Shown piece after piece: positions 1 to 9,468 of a stretch of DNA of 64,000 bases. The notes under the pieces are model-generated. The model ran no database searches, had not been told where the DNA came from, and saw only the letters and a program-made list of their open reading frames with translations. Position numbers and translations under genes: made by a program. Numbering within the stretch: the stretch's first letter is position 1; each line of letters opens with the position of its first letter. The DNA is from Lachnospiraceae bacterium JC7 (GTDB lineage Bacteria; Bacillota; Clostridia; Lachnospirales; Lachnospiraceae), in assembly GCA_000513555.1 (NCBI GenBank), contig ALYD01000012.1, positions 34,969 to 98,968 of the forward strand. Reading direction: 5' to 3'.

Positions 1-547
1 GATCAAAATAACGCGGTCCTTCAGGAAGGTACTTAAATACCGCCTTCTTGAAACCTTCGATATTCTGGGCTCTCGCTGCAGAAAGGGGAACTATCTCGTC
101 AAACGGCATCAGAGACTTGTATTTCTCTATAGCCGCATCCAGCTCCTCCGGCTTGTCCTTCATGGTATCGATCTTGTTCACAACCAGGATCTTCGGCTTA
201 CTGGAGGCTTTGATGACCTCAGCGATATGCTGCTCTCCGGCGCCGATATAGGTAGTAGGCTCCACGAGCCATACGATGACATCCACATCCTGCAGAGTCT
301 TCTCGGCAACATTATCCATATACTCACCAAGCTTGTTCTTGGCCTTATGTATACCCGGTGTATCCAGGAATATGATCTGACCTCTCTCATCATCATAAAC
401 CGTCTGGATCCTGCCTCTTGTAGTCTGCGGCTTGTTGGATACGATAGCTATCTTCTGGCCGATGACATGATTCATAAGTGTTGATTTACCTACATTAGGT
501 CTTCCTACCAGTGCCACATATCCTGTTTTTATTTTCTTATCACTCAT
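1..547 (-). CDS. era: GTPase Era, N-terminal part (cut by window edge)
   Basis: Ribosome-assembly GTPase acting on the 30S subunit and 16S rRNA 3' end. The visible 182 residues start at the ATG at 547 and carry the G1 motif GRPNVGKST, the switch segment KPQTTRGRI, G3 DTPG and G4 NKID, all typical of Era rather than Der, which has two G domains. The C-terminal KH RNA-binding domain lies beyond the left edge. The next gene upstream is the M16C protease, 61 bases away. The family call is secure; completeness cannot be judged. Confidence 0.95.
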   Translation of the reverse strand, partial: MSDKKIKTGYVALVGRPNVGKSTLMNHVIGQKIAIVSNKPQTTRGRIQTVYDDERGQIIFLDTPGIHKAKNKLGEYMDNVAEKTLQDVDVIVWLVEPTTYIGAGEQHIAEVIKASSKPKILVVNKIDTMKDKPEELDAAIEKYKSLMPFDEIVPLSAARAQNIEGFKKAVFKYLPEGPRYFD

Positions 548-608
548 TATATATCTCTCTTCAAACAGTTCCTTCCCGAAGAGCCGTCTCCCCGGGAAGG
601 AATCATAC

Positions 609-3572
609 TTACTTAAAAAGCTCCTCTGTTGTCCGGAACTTATCCTTATTCTCTTCTATAAGCTGACCGTTTCCGATGGTGCAGGCAGCTCCCTTCTGGA
701 GGATAGCCTCCATGTAATCGGAAAGCTTTCTGATATCAGCTTCCTTTGTTGACAGTACCTGATCACGCTCCTTCTGAAGCATGTCGTTGGATACCTTTGA
801 AACGAAAGCACTTACTGTAAGTGCAGCCTTGGCGGAATTGGTTCTTGGCGTGTCCATCTCGGAGATAGCACCTATGATGTATTTAGTCATATCTCTCTCG
901 GACGTTGTGAAACTGCGAACATACTCCGGAAGGCCCTGATATATATCCAGAGTCTCCTTGAGATGCGGATCTCTGTAGGATACAAAATATCCCTCTCCTG
1001 ATCGTCCGAAACCTGACATGCATCCGTAGGCTCCGCCCTTCACCCGGAGGTTCAGCCACAGATACTGATAATTAAGGATCACCTTCAGTACTCTGAGACT
1101 TCCGGTATAAGGAAGCTTCTCAGTATCGAAACGACCGGTCCTTGCAACATAGTTTACCTGTGAAGGTGTCTTGAAGCCCTCATTGAGATTTCCTGAAAGC
1201 TCTATCTGAGGTCCGTCGAAAGACTTCTCTCCCTTATATGGCTTATAGCCTTTATCCAGCTTCCTGCTGTTCTCCTGCTTTCTGACCGCGCCTTCCCCGA
1301 ACTTCTTTACGAAACCGGAGAAGTCCTTTTTGAAGGCATCATAGCCCTTCTTCTCTGCAGCGATGGAAACGAACATATTCTCTGCACGGAAAAGTTTATC
1401 CGAAACTTCCCAAAGCTTTCTCACCAGCTTCTTCGGATCCTTTTTGAATTCCTCCGAGATCCTGTTGATAAACTGATAGTAGCCGATACCTCCCGTAAGA
1501 TCCGAATATCTTCCTGTTCCGGAGAAATACGAGGTAGCTCTGTTCACAGCAAAGCTGTGGCTGGCTCCTTCGACTCTCATACGCTCTCTTGAACGGGCCT
1601 CATTGAGGATCTCCTGCATACGCTTCTTATCCTCGAATTTGGTTGTATGAAGTATCTCGTCTATGATATCAAATCCAAAGCGGAAGCCATCATAAAGAAG
1701 CTTTATCTCCACACTGAAAATACCTGTATATCTACCGTAATTTCTGATATCAGGATATGCATTGGTATCAAAATTGATACCTCCGGCATTTAAAAGGACA
1801 TCCGATGTAAGATCCTGGAAACTGTGATTCTCCGTATCCATGTATCCAAGCACCGTCTTCAGGAATCCGGCATAGGGAAGCTCCTCCTTTGTAAGGCTTG
1901 AAGTATTGAAGTTGAATCTCAGATAAGCTATTCCTCTGGTATTAAGCTCGGTGTTGATGACCAGAGTATCGGAAAGTCTCTCTTCCTTCCAGTCAAATTT
2001 ATCCGCCTTCCTGTTTATATCGCCAATGCTTAAAAGCGGCAGCTTATTCAGATCCTCTTCACTTGTAGGCTCCGCCTGATACTCTTTAAGCATCTTTGTA
2101 TCGGATACGCACTTACTGATCTCCTGAGGGGACATCTTAGCCTTGATATCGGAAAGCTTCTTCTTAAGTGCCTTCTCTCTCTTCTCCGTAAGACCTCTCT
2201 CAGGTGTCAGAATGACCACGGCTGAATGATTATTACTCAGAAGATATTTCTCGATCAGCTTCTCGAAATAACCCTTGTTTACATCCTCACGAAGCTCTTT
2301 ATAAATTTTCTCGCACTCGAGATACTCCCAGGGCTTGCCTCCGTATAACCATGTGTCAAGAGAAGTCAGTGAATAAACGAGTCCCTTCGGAGTACGACCG
2401 TAATCAGCCTCTCTGTACTGGAACTCATCATGGTTTATGGCAGCAAGAAGAGTCTTCTTATCCAAACCATCCCTGACAAGTTTCTTCAGGGTGCTGCTTA
2501 TGACATCGAGGAATCTCTTCTTTTCCTTTTTCTCCGTACCCTTTGCTGTCACTGTGAAATACGGCTGCTTTATTCCATCCTGGAATCCGCCGAAGATATC
2601 TTCACCTATACCCGCATCCACAAGGGCCTGCTTGAGAGGTGCGCCCGGCGATGAAAGAAGGGCATAATCCAGAATATCAAAGGCGAGATTAAGCTTATTG
2701 TCCACTGCATCAACAACCACATTCCATGAAAGATAGCTGTTATTCTCAAGTGGTTCGTTGTCACCTATTGAATATGTGATCTCTTCCTCATGCATCTTTC
2801 CGAAAGGCTTCTGGAAGGCGATGTCGGAATTCGGCTCTATGGCATCATATTTCGAGAGATATTCCTTATCCAGCCATTCAAGCTTCTTCTCCATGTCCAT
2901 ATCTCCGTAAAGGAAGATATATGAATTCGACGGATGATAGAAACGTGCATGGAAAGCCTTGAACTGTTCGAAACTAAGATCCGGGATGTTCACAGGATCT
3001 CCGCCGGATTCATTGCCATAGGTGGTATCCGGAAAAAGTGCATGCATGATATATCTTTCGAGAACGGACTCGGGATTTGAGAAAACTCCCTTCATCTCGT
3101 TATATACTACGCCGTTATATATAAGGTCTGACTTCTCGTCCTCCATCTCATAATGCCAGCCTTCCTGCAGCATGATGCGGGGATCCTTAACGGAATTCGG
3201 ATGGAAAACAGCATCCATGTAGACATTCATAAGATTGTCGAAATCCTTGTCGTTTCTTGAGGCGATAGGATAAACAGTCTTATCCGGGTATGTCATTGCA
3301 TTTAAAAATGTATTGAGGGAACCCTTGGCAAGCTCCACAAATGGATCCTTCAATGGGAATTTATCAGATCCGCAAAGTACGGAATGTTCTGTAATATGAG
3401 CAACACCTGTACTGTCCTCTGCAGGAGTACGAAACGCAATGCCGAAAACCTTGTTATCGTCGTCGTTCTTCATGGTGAATATCCGGGCACCGCTCTTTTT
3501 GTGTCTGTATATTCCCGCATCTGTAGACAGTTCATCAATTCGTTTTGTCTCTATCAGCTCATAGTTCTTCAT
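609..3572 (-). CDS. M16C family zinc metalloprotease (presequence protease-like)
   Basis: A 987-residue insulinase-superfamily peptidase, the usual length for the M16C/PreP group, which folds as four homologous domains forming a closed peptide-degrading chamber. The inverted zinc motif HITEH lies near residue 60, followed by the downstream acidic region around NEMKGVF; an Arg-Tyr-rich segment near the C-terminus (RVKGGAYG) is the usual substrate-binding part. There is no signal peptide, so it probably degrades peptides in the cytoplasm. The start at 3572 is preceded by GGAG nine bases upstream. It lies between era and the ydcF-like gene on the same strand. The exact substrate is unknown. Confidence 0.9.
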   Translation of the reverse strand: MKNYELIETKRIDELSTDAGIYRHKKSGARIFTMKNDDDNKVFGIAFRTPAEDSTGVAHITEHSVLCGSDKFPLKDPFVELAKGSLNTFLNAMTYPDKTVYPIASRNDKDFDNLMNVYMDAVFHPNSVKDPRIMLQEGWHYEMEDEKSDLIYNGVVYNEMKGVFSNPESVLERYIMHALFPDTTYGNESGGDPVNIPDLSFEQFKAFHARFYHPSNSYIFLYGDMDMEKKLEWLDKEYLSKYDAIEPNSDIAFQKPFGKMHEEEITYSIGDNEPLENNSYLSWNVVVDAVDNKLNLAFDILDYALLSSPGAPLKQALVDAGIGEDIFGGFQDGIKQPYFTVTAKGTEKKEKKRFLDVISSTLKKLVRDGLDKKTLLAAINHDEFQYREADYGRTPKGLVYSLTSLDTWLYGGKPWEYLECEKIYKELREDVNKGYFEKLIEKYLLSNNHSAVVILTPERGLTEKREKALKKKLSDIKAKMSPQEISKCVSDTKMLKEYQAEPTSEEDLNKLPLLSIGDINRKADKFDWKEERLSDTLVINTELNTRGIAYLRFNFNTSSLTKEELPYAGFLKTVLGYMDTENHSFQDLTSDVLLNAGGINFDTNAYPDIRNYGRYTGIFSVEIKLLYDGFRFGFDIIDEILHTTKFEDKKRMQEILNEARSRERMRVEGASHSFAVNRATSYFSGTGRYSDLTGGIGYYQFINRISEEFKKDPKKLVRKLWEVSDKLFRAENMFVSIAAEKKGYDAFKKDFSGFVKKFGEGAVRKQENSRKLDKGYKPYKGEKSFDGPQIELSGNLNEGFKTPSQVNYVARTGRFDTEKLPYTGSLRVLKVILNYQYLWLNLRVKGGAYGCMSGFGRSGEGYFVSYRDPHLKETLDIYQGLPEYVRSFTTSERDMTKYIIGAISEMDTPRTNSAKAALTVSAFVSKVSNDMLQKERDQVLSTKEADIRKLSDYMEAILQKGAACTIGNGQLIEENKDKFRTTEELFK

Positions 3573-3668
3573 AAGCCGTTCTCCTCTCCGTCATCCCCTT
3601 ATATTTCGCTGTGCGAAGGGCTGACGCTGCATGACGTTTTCCGGAGAAATACGTCATTCCAATGCTTT

Positions 3669-4517
3669 TTAAATGTTACCTATCAGTCTGTCCTTAAACA
3701 GCGCCACTGCTTCTCTTGTTGCCAGATGCACCAGCATAAGTTCATCCGTTTTCGTGGCCATGGGGCAGGCATCAGGAAAACCGTACTTCTTGGCTATCTC
3801 CCCCGCACGGAAAAGATTAAACTCGGAAGTGATGATTCCGATAGATAACGGACGCTCGACTCCGATAATTATATCATTTCCCGACAGATTTCGCCTGTCC
3901 ATAGTACTGTTATGTCGTACACGATTGGCCAGCATTTTTTGCTCATAGTCCTGTTTTATGGTCCTGAGAGAAAATCCCACCTTCTCCTGGGTCGAATCAG
4001 AATAAAACTCAAGAAGCAGATTTTTTTCCGGCACCCCCTCTTTTATCATGTAATGATACATGACTGTGGCTTCGGTACTTCTGTCATAATCGCTTCTTCC
4101 GCCTGACAGCACAAAAACCGTATTCGGATTCTCTCTGCCATACTCTATCGCCCTGTCCAGTCTCCTCTTCAGGGATTTGGAGATCTTGTTATCTACAAGA
4201 TCAGTTCCCAGCACTATTACATAATCCAGATTCTTCTGTTCAACCGTGGCCGCATTACAGAAAATCACAAGAAGCAGGACCGCCAGAGTACTGACACAGA
4301 GCCCATAGCTTGTAAATGCAAAGATAAACGGTCTCAGATTGATCTCCTTCTTTTCCTTGTTCTTGTGTTTTAAATATCGCACAAGGCCGAACATCACGAA
4401 GTTGATAAACGCAAACAAGGGCCAGAACCACATAAATGCGGTCAGCCCATGGTTTACAAATATCGCTGCGTCATACGCAAGAGATGCTATTCCTATTGCA
4501 ATAAAGATAAGTTCCAT
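3669..4517 (-). CDS. YdcF/SanA-like DUF218 membrane protein
   Basis: A 282-residue protein. About 90 N-terminal residues form three hydrophobic segments, followed by a DUF218-type domain starting at YVIVLGTDL and including VLSGGRSDYDRSTEA and the ITSEFNLFRA segment. Relatives (SanA, ElyC, YdcF) are linked to envelope integrity and peptidoglycan or lipid-carrier processes, but their chemistry is poorly known. There is a roughly 30-residue insertion before the last conserved block (around residues 195-225). No good Shine-Dalgarno is visible in front of the ATG at 4517, so the start is less certain than in neighbouring genes. Confidence 0.8.
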   Translation of the reverse strand: MELIFIAIGIASLAYDAAIFVNHGLTAFMWFWPLFAFINFVMFGLVRYLKHKNKEKKEINLRPFIFAFTSYGLCVSTLAVLLLVIFCNAATVEQKNLDYVIVLGTDLVDNKISKSLKRRLDRAIEYGRENPNTVFVLSGGRSDYDRSTEATVMYHYMIKEGVPEKNLLLEFYSDSTQEKVGFSLRTIKQDYEQKMLANRVRHNSTMDRRNLSGNDIIIGVERPLSIGIITSEFNLFRAGEIAKKYGFPDACPMATKTDELMLVHLATREAVALFKDRLIGNI

Positions 4518-4592
4518 TATTTTCAGTCAACATACCGAAGCAAAATGCCGGGTTCATAAACCTTCATTCTGCTCCGGAAGTTTCCTTTCTGT

Positions 4593-5846
4593 TTAGTCAA
4601 CATCCACCTTTTCTGCTGTTTCTTTTCTGATAATGTCTCCTGCAGCCGGCTGTACAGAGAATCTCACCTTAATCTGCTGACAGGCATGAGGACAGGACTC
4701 CTGAGGAACATCTTTCTCGGCGTCACGGATCTCAAGGACCTCGATAGGTATATCCTCACCGTTAGGCTTCATGATCTCGATGGTCTCTCCAACGGAGAAC
4801 TTGTTCTTCTGCTCGAGATAACACCAGCCCTCTGAATCTGTTTCTCTGATGGTTCCGAGATAAACAGAACCTGTAACATAAGTGTTGTTATCGTAGATGT
4901 GATCCTCTGCGGATGGCTTTCCATAGTAGAATCCTGTAGTGAACTCTCTGTAGGTACACTTTGCTATCTCAGACTTGTACCACTCCATATTTGCACGGTA
5001 CTTCTCTTCGCTCTCCTTCAGATCATCCAGAGCCTTACGATATGTTCTTGCTACAGTTGCCACATAAAGAGCTGTCTTCATTCGGCCTTCGATCTTAAGT
5101 GAATCGATACCTGCATCAATAAGCTCAGGCACATGCTCGATCATGCAGAGATCCTTTGAATTGAAGATAAAAGTTCCTCTGTCGTTCTCATAGATCGGAT
5201 AATACTGTCCCGGTCTCTTCTCCTCCACGATATTATACTTCCACCTGCATGGATGTGTACACTCTCCGCGGTTGGCATCTCTTCCTGTGAAGAAATTGCT
5301 GAGCATGCAGCGTCCTGAATATGACATGCACATGGCACCGTGAATGAAAGCCTCGATATCCAGCTCCTCCGGAATATGTTCTCTGATCTCCTTGATCTCC
5401 TTTAAGCTAAGCTCTCTAGCACATACTACTCGCTTAGCACCCATCTTCCACCAGAAAAGGAAGGTCTCATAGTTGGTATTGTTAGCCTGAGTAGAGATAT
5501 GGATCTCTATGGTCTCGGGCAATGTCTCCTTGGCGATCATGAACATTCCGGGATCAGCAACGAGAACCGCATCGATCCCTGTTGTGGAGAGCTCCTTAAA
5601 ATATTCACGGGCATCCTCCATATCACCATTATGTGCCAGAATGTTCGCAGTTACAAACACTTTTACATTTCTTTCGTGTGCATAGGCAACACCCTCACGG
5701 ATATTTTCTATACTGAAGTTCTTGGCATTGGCACGAAGTCCGAAGGCCTCTCCGCCGATATAGACAGCATTAGCACCATAGTTGACTGCCACCTTAAGTA
5801 CTTCCAAAGATCCTGCAGGGATCAATAACTCTGTTTCTTTTAACAT
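4593..5846 (-). CDS. U32 family peptidase-like protein (TrhP-type tRNA hydroxylation)
   Basis: A 417-residue U32 protein opening with LLIPAGSLEVLKVAVNYGA and carrying the Cys cluster HGAMCMSYSGRCMLSN followed by GECTHPCRWKY, the probable Fe-S ligands. U32 proteins were named peptidases, but characterised members (TrhP, RlhA, UbiU/V) hydroxylate RNA or quinones using prephenate or other oxygen donors. It lies 42 bases downstream of trmR, the same pairing as yrrM-yrrN-yrrO in Bacillus subtilis. There TrhP makes 5-hydroxyuridine at tRNA position 34 and TrmR methylates it. That role is inferred here from context. Confidence 0.85.
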   Translation of the reverse strand: MLKETELLIPAGSLEVLKVAVNYGANAVYIGGEAFGLRANAKNFSIENIREGVAYAHERNVKVFVTANILAHNGDMEDAREYFKELSTTGIDAVLVADPGMFMIAKETLPETIEIHISTQANNTNYETFLFWWKMGAKRVVCARELSLKEIKEIREHIPEELDIEAFIHGAMCMSYSGRCMLSNFFTGRDANRGECTHPCRWKYNIVEEKRPGQYYPIYENDRGTFIFNSKDLCMIEHVPELIDAGIDSLKIEGRMKTALYVATVARTYRKALDDLKESEEKYRANMEWYKSEIAKCTYREFTTGFYYGKPSAEDHIYDNNTYVTGSVYLGTIRETDSEGWCYLEQKNKFSVGETIEIMKPNGEDIPIEVLEIRDAEKDVPQESCPHACQQIKVRFSVQPAAGDIIRKETAEKVDVD

Positions 5847-5888
5847 TCTTTCTCCTCTTTATAACTCATATCAAGAAATAATTATCTT

Positions 5889-6539
5889 TTATCGTTTTAC
5901 ACTAACGGATATTCCATCTCCATCAGTCAGGATCGCTGTCTCCAGGCACTCGTTATGCTTGAGCTCAAACAGATACTCCCTCATACGGGTATGGATAGTA
6001 CGATCCCTTCTTTCAACCTGATAACGACTGTTTATGATACTTCCATCCTGAAGTATATTGTCACTGAAAAGCACAGCTCCACGTGGCATCATCTTCAGAA
6101 TGTCAGGAAGCCAGTTTATATACTGGCCCTTTGCCGCATCCATAAATATAAAATCAAACTGTCTTCCCGACTCCGCGAAATTCTTTATGATCTTACCCGC
6201 GTCATCGTCTATCAAATGTATTCTGTCTTTGTAGATACTTCCGGATATGTTCTTTCTTGCTTCCTTTACTCTCGGAGCATAATTCTCAACTGTCGTGATC
6301 TCTCCATCCTCAGGCATGACTGACGCCATGGTGAGCGCAGAATATCCCACCGCTGTTCCTATCTCCAGAATACGCATGGGACTGAGCATGGTCACAAAAC
6401 ACTTAAGAAGCGCCGCCGTTTCATCCCTTATTATGGGGACTTCCGCTGCAAGCGCTTCTTTCCTGACATTATCCAGAAGCTCACTCCGATCAGGTTCAAG
6501 TGAACGTATATAATTCACCAGTCTCTCGTTTGCAATCAA
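5889..6539 (-). CDS. trmR: tRNA 5-hydroxyuridine methyltransferase TrmR (class I O-methyltransferase)
   Basis: A 216-residue SAM-dependent O-methyltransferase of the catechol-O-methyltransferase-like family. The SAM-binding motif LEIGTAVGYSALTMA is near residue 75 and the metal/substrate motif FIFMDAAKGQY near 130. Bacterial members beside a U32 gene are TrmR, which converts ho5U34 to mo5U34 in tRNA. It sits 21 bases downstream of the MltG-like gene and upstream of the U32 gene, all on one strand, so co-transcription is likely. A small-molecule methyltransferase role cannot be excluded from sequence alone. Confidence 0.85.
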   Translation of the reverse strand: MIANERLVNYIRSLEPDRSELLDNVRKEALAAEVPIIRDETAALLKCFVTMLSPMRILEIGTAVGYSALTMASVMPEDGEITTVENYAPRVKEARKNISGSIYKDRIHLIDDDAGKIIKNFAESGRQFDFIFMDAAKGQYINWLPDILKMMPRGAVLFSDNILQDGSIINSRYQVERRDRTIHTRMREYLFELKHNECLETAILTDGDGISVSVKR

Positions 6540-6560
6540 AGTTCCACTTCCTATTTTTCA

Positions 6561-7154
6561 TCAATTCTGTGCAGCACTGCCGGCAGAAGCATTGCCACCT
6601 GCAAACCGCTGCTGTGCAGCGCTTTCTGCCGCCTGTGACTCAAGGGCTGCATTGGCCGCATCCTGAGCGATCATGTTCTCATCCTCAGTTCCTCCGATAA
6701 CCTCTATTCCGCCTTCAGTCTCAGCTGCTGCCGTTGTGGCGGCCTCGGCATCCACAAGGTTCTTCTCCAGAAGCTCGCGATTCTTCTTGCCCTCCTGAGT
6801 GAGGTACTGAATGATCTCCGAAAGGGTCATGGACTTACTGATGGTATAAATCCCAGAAACATAATCCGCTTCATACAGCTTCGACTGAACCTGAAAGGCG
6901 GTGGTGTTATCGATGAATCCGCCTTTTAAAAGATCCTCAGCGATATCCTCCACCGTTTCATTATCCGTAATGACAAATTCTGTTTCAGGAGCATTTTCAC
7001 CTGCCATGGCATGATCATACATGAGACCATGTCCATAACTGTATGCCTCCCTGACTCCATTGGTCAAAGCATAAACAAGAAGTGCTATCACTATAACACG
7101 CCATGCAAGTCCTATAAGAAAGCTGGCGACTTTCTCCACAGTATCCTGCGCCAT
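6561..7154 (-). CDS. Short MltG/YceG-like membrane protein lacking the transglycosylase domain
   Basis: A 197-residue protein with one N-terminal membrane segment (about residues 10-30) and an extracytoplasmic LysM-like YceG subdomain (about 60-125: ETVEDIAEDLLKGGFID, then GIYTISKSMTLSEIIQYL). The rest is a low-complexity Ala/Glu/Gln tail. The place in the operon is that of mltG (yrrL) in Bacillus. Full MltG is about 340-390 residues and carries a catalytic Glu in its second half; that half is absent, so lytic transglycosylase activity is not expected. It starts 3 bases after the RNase J stop region and may bind glycan or MltG partners. Confidence 0.75.
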   Translation of the reverse strand: MAQDTVEKVASFLIGLAWRVIVIALLVYALTNGVREAYSYGHGLMYDHAMAGENAPETEFVITDNETVEDIAEDLLKGGFIDNTTAFQVQSKLYEADYVSGIYTISKSMTLSEIIQYLTQEGKKNRELLEKNLVDAEAATTAAAETEGGIEVIGGTEDENMIAQDAANAALESQAAESAAQQRFAGGNASAGSAAQN

Positions 7155-7157
7155 TGA

Positions 7158-9176
7158 TTAAACCTCCATGATGATCGGAAGAATAACTGGATTTCTCTTG
7201 ATACGCTTCCAGAGGAAGTCGCTGAGAGAATCCTTGATGATGTTTTTGATCTTGCCCCAGTCATTTACATGACGGACGAGGCAGTCATCAACAGCATCCT
7301 GAACATGTACCCTTGCCTCTTCCATAAGATCCTCAGACTCACGAACATAAACAAATCCGCGGGAAACAAGATCCGGTCCTGCAAGAAGATGTCCTGAATA
7401 TTTTTCAAGTGTAAGTACAACAACGATGATACCGTTCTGAGCCAGATTCTGACGGTCTCTGAGAACGATGTTTCCAACATCTCCGACGCCGAGACCATCT
7501 ACAAATACTCCGCCGGCCTGAACATGCTCCTTGATCTCCGCCTTGTTCTTTCCGTCCTTTACGCTAAGCTCCAGAACATCTCCGTTCTCGATAAGGAGAC
7601 AGTTATCCTTATTCACACCTACTGCCTCACAGATCTTTGCCGCTGCCATACGGTGATGATATTCACCATGAACAGGAATAGCAAATTCCGGCTTCACAAG
7701 AGAATACAGAAGCTTGAGGTCATCCGCGCAGGCATGTCCTGATACATGGGTGTCCTGAAGGATAACCTGTGCATGAAGCATGCAGAGTTCATTGACTACC
7801 TTGTCAACAGCCTTCTCGTTTCCGGGAATAGGATGTGAAGAAAGCACCACAACATCATTTGGCTTTATGCGGACCTTACGGTGCATGCCGCTGGCCATAC
7901 GGCTAAGAGCCGCCATGGACTCACCCTGTGAACCTGTTGTGATAAGTACAGTCTGCTCATCAGGATAATTTTTCAGCTGATCTATATCTATAAGTGTTCC
8001 CTCAGGGATGTCTATATAGTTGAGCTCAGATGCCACGGTGATGACATTGACCATGGAACGGCCTTCCACCACTACCTTTCGTCCGTGCTTTGCAGCTGTA
8101 TTTATGATCTGCTGAACACGGTCTACGTTAGAGGCAAAGGTCGCAACGATGATACGATTCATCCTGTGCTCTGCAAAGATTCTCTCCAGAGTCACACCTA
8201 CAGAACGCTCGGACATGGTAGATCCAGGCTTCTGTGCGTTGGTGGAATCGGACATCATGGCAAGAACGCCTGATTTTCCAAGCTCTGCAAAACGCTGAAG
8301 ATCGATAGGATCTCCAAATACAGGAGTATAATCCACCTTGAAATCGCCTGTATGTACTATGGTTCCTGCCGGTGTGAATATGGCAAATGCCGCCGCATCC
8401 TGAATTGAGTGGTTGGTCTTAATGAACTCGACCTTAATGTCTCCGAAATCCACAACTCCGCCGAAAGGAACCACGTTCATGTCGATGACCTGATCCAGAC
8501 CGTTCTCCTTGAGCTTGTTCTCAATGAGGGCCATGGTGAGTCTGGTTCCGTAAACAGGAGCCTTCACCTGCTGAAGAACATATGGAAGAGCTCCTATATG
8601 ATCCTCATGTCCGTGGGTGATGACAAAGCCCCTTACCTTGCTGATATTAGCCCTTAAATACGTAATATCAGGAATAACAAGATCGATACCAAGCATATCT
8701 CCTGACGGGAATGCGAGGCCACAGTCAACTATGATAATGCAATCATCAGTCTCAAATGCAGTGATATTCATTCCGATCTGGTCAAGTCCGCCCAGAGGAA
8801 TGATCCTTACCTTACCGTTCTTTTTCATGGTTCCATCAGACTTCTGTCTTTTTCTTCTGCTGCCGTTTCTGTTCTCCTTTGCCGGAGCCGGAGCAGCTGC
8901 CTTTTCAACAGTCTCTTCCGTCTTGGCAGTTTTTCTGCCCTGTCCGGAATTCCTTCTTCTTGCAGGCTTTACAGCCTTTTCCTCTGACTTTACAGCTTCT
9001 TCTGAAACTGTGTTTTCCTTTATCTCCTCCGCTGCCTGACTGTTGTCAGCAGGCTTTCTGCGGGTCGTTCTACGGGGTCTGCGGGGACGCTTCTCCCCTG
9101 CGGAAGAAACCTCTGCTGTATCCTTTACTTCCGCCTCGATTACTTCTTTTACCACTTTATCTGTATTACTTTTCAA
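7158..9176 (-). CDS. rnj: Ribonuclease J with long charged N-terminal extension
   Basis: A 672-residue metallo-beta-lactamase/beta-CASP ribonuclease with 5'-3' exo- and endonuclease activity in mRNA decay. The zinc motif HGHEDHIG is near residue 190, HTGDFKVDY further on, and the beta-CASP and C-terminal regions are complete. RNase J is usually about 555 residues; here the first ~115 residues are a low-complexity Lys/Arg/Glu/Ala tract with blocks such as RRPRRTTRRKP, ending just before the catalytic core begins at VRIIPLGGLDQIG. The gene overlaps the end of the DUF1292 gene by 11 bases, which suggests translational coupling. Confidence 0.95.
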   Translation of the reverse strand: MKSNTDKVVKEVIEAEVKDTAEVSSAGEKRPRRPRRTTRRKPADNSQAAEEIKENTVSEEAVKSEEKAVKPARRRNSGQGRKTAKTEETVEKAAAPAPAKENRNGSRRKRQKSDGTMKKNGKVRIIPLGGLDQIGMNITAFETDDCIIIVDCGLAFPSGDMLGIDLVIPDITYLRANISKVRGFVITHGHEDHIGALPYVLQQVKAPVYGTRLTMALIENKLKENGLDQVIDMNVVPFGGVVDFGDIKVEFIKTNHSIQDAAAFAIFTPAGTIVHTGDFKVDYTPVFGDPIDLQRFAELGKSGVLAMMSDSTNAQKPGSTMSERSVGVTLERIFAEHRMNRIIVATFASNVDRVQQIINTAAKHGRKVVVEGRSMVNVITVASELNYIDIPEGTLIDIDQLKNYPDEQTVLITTGSQGESMAALSRMASGMHRKVRIKPNDVVVLSSHPIPGNEKAVDKVVNELCMLHAQVILQDTHVSGHACADDLKLLYSLVKPEFAIPVHGEYHHRMAAAKICEAVGVNKDNCLLIENGDVLELSVKDGKNKAEIKEHVQAGGVFVDGLGVGDVGNIVLRDRQNLAQNGIIVVVLTLEKYSGHLLAGPDLVSRGFVYVRESEDLMEEARVHVQDAVDDCLVRHVNDWGKIKNIIKDSLSDFLWKRIKRNPVILPIIMEV

Positions 9177-9429
9177 TCGTTATACCTTCTCCTTCCAGGA
9201 GTGCTGAGAAAATCTGCATCAATGCTTCCGATTCCTTCTCGTCAGCAAACTCATAGTCCGCCTCTGCGTCTTCCGGACCGGATACGTCCTTCATAACGTA
9301 GCATTCTCCGTCTTCACCCTCAGGTGCATCTGTAACAAGAATATAATTAACTCCCTGAACTGTAGTCTCTTCAAGGATCTCCAGTTCGATATTCCCATCT
9401 TCTGATTTTAACCGGATAGTATTTTCCAT
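9166..9429 (-). CDS. DUF1292 family protein (YrzB-like)
   Basis: A small acidic 87-residue protein with the DUF1292 pattern: an N-terminal beta-rich segment (IELEILEETTVQGVNYILV) and an acidic middle with GEDGECYVMKDV. The function of the family is unknown. It lies between ruvX and rnj, the same place as yrzB beside yrrK in Bacillus subtilis, and its 3' end overlaps rnj by 11 bases. The start at 9429 has a purine-rich GAAGGA site shortly upstream. Confidence 0.85.
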   Translation of the reverse strand: MENTIRLKSEDGNIELEILEETTVQGVNYILVTDAPEGEDGECYVMKDVSGPEDAEADYEFADEKESEALMQIFSALLEGEGITIEK

Positions 9430-9468
9430 TTCCTTCTCCTAACTCCAAACTTGATTTATAGACAGGCT

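Noticed and set aside
3384..3848. 154-codon plus-strand frame across the M16C/ydcF border
   Set aside because: It overlaps two well-supported minus-strand genes and shows no domain.
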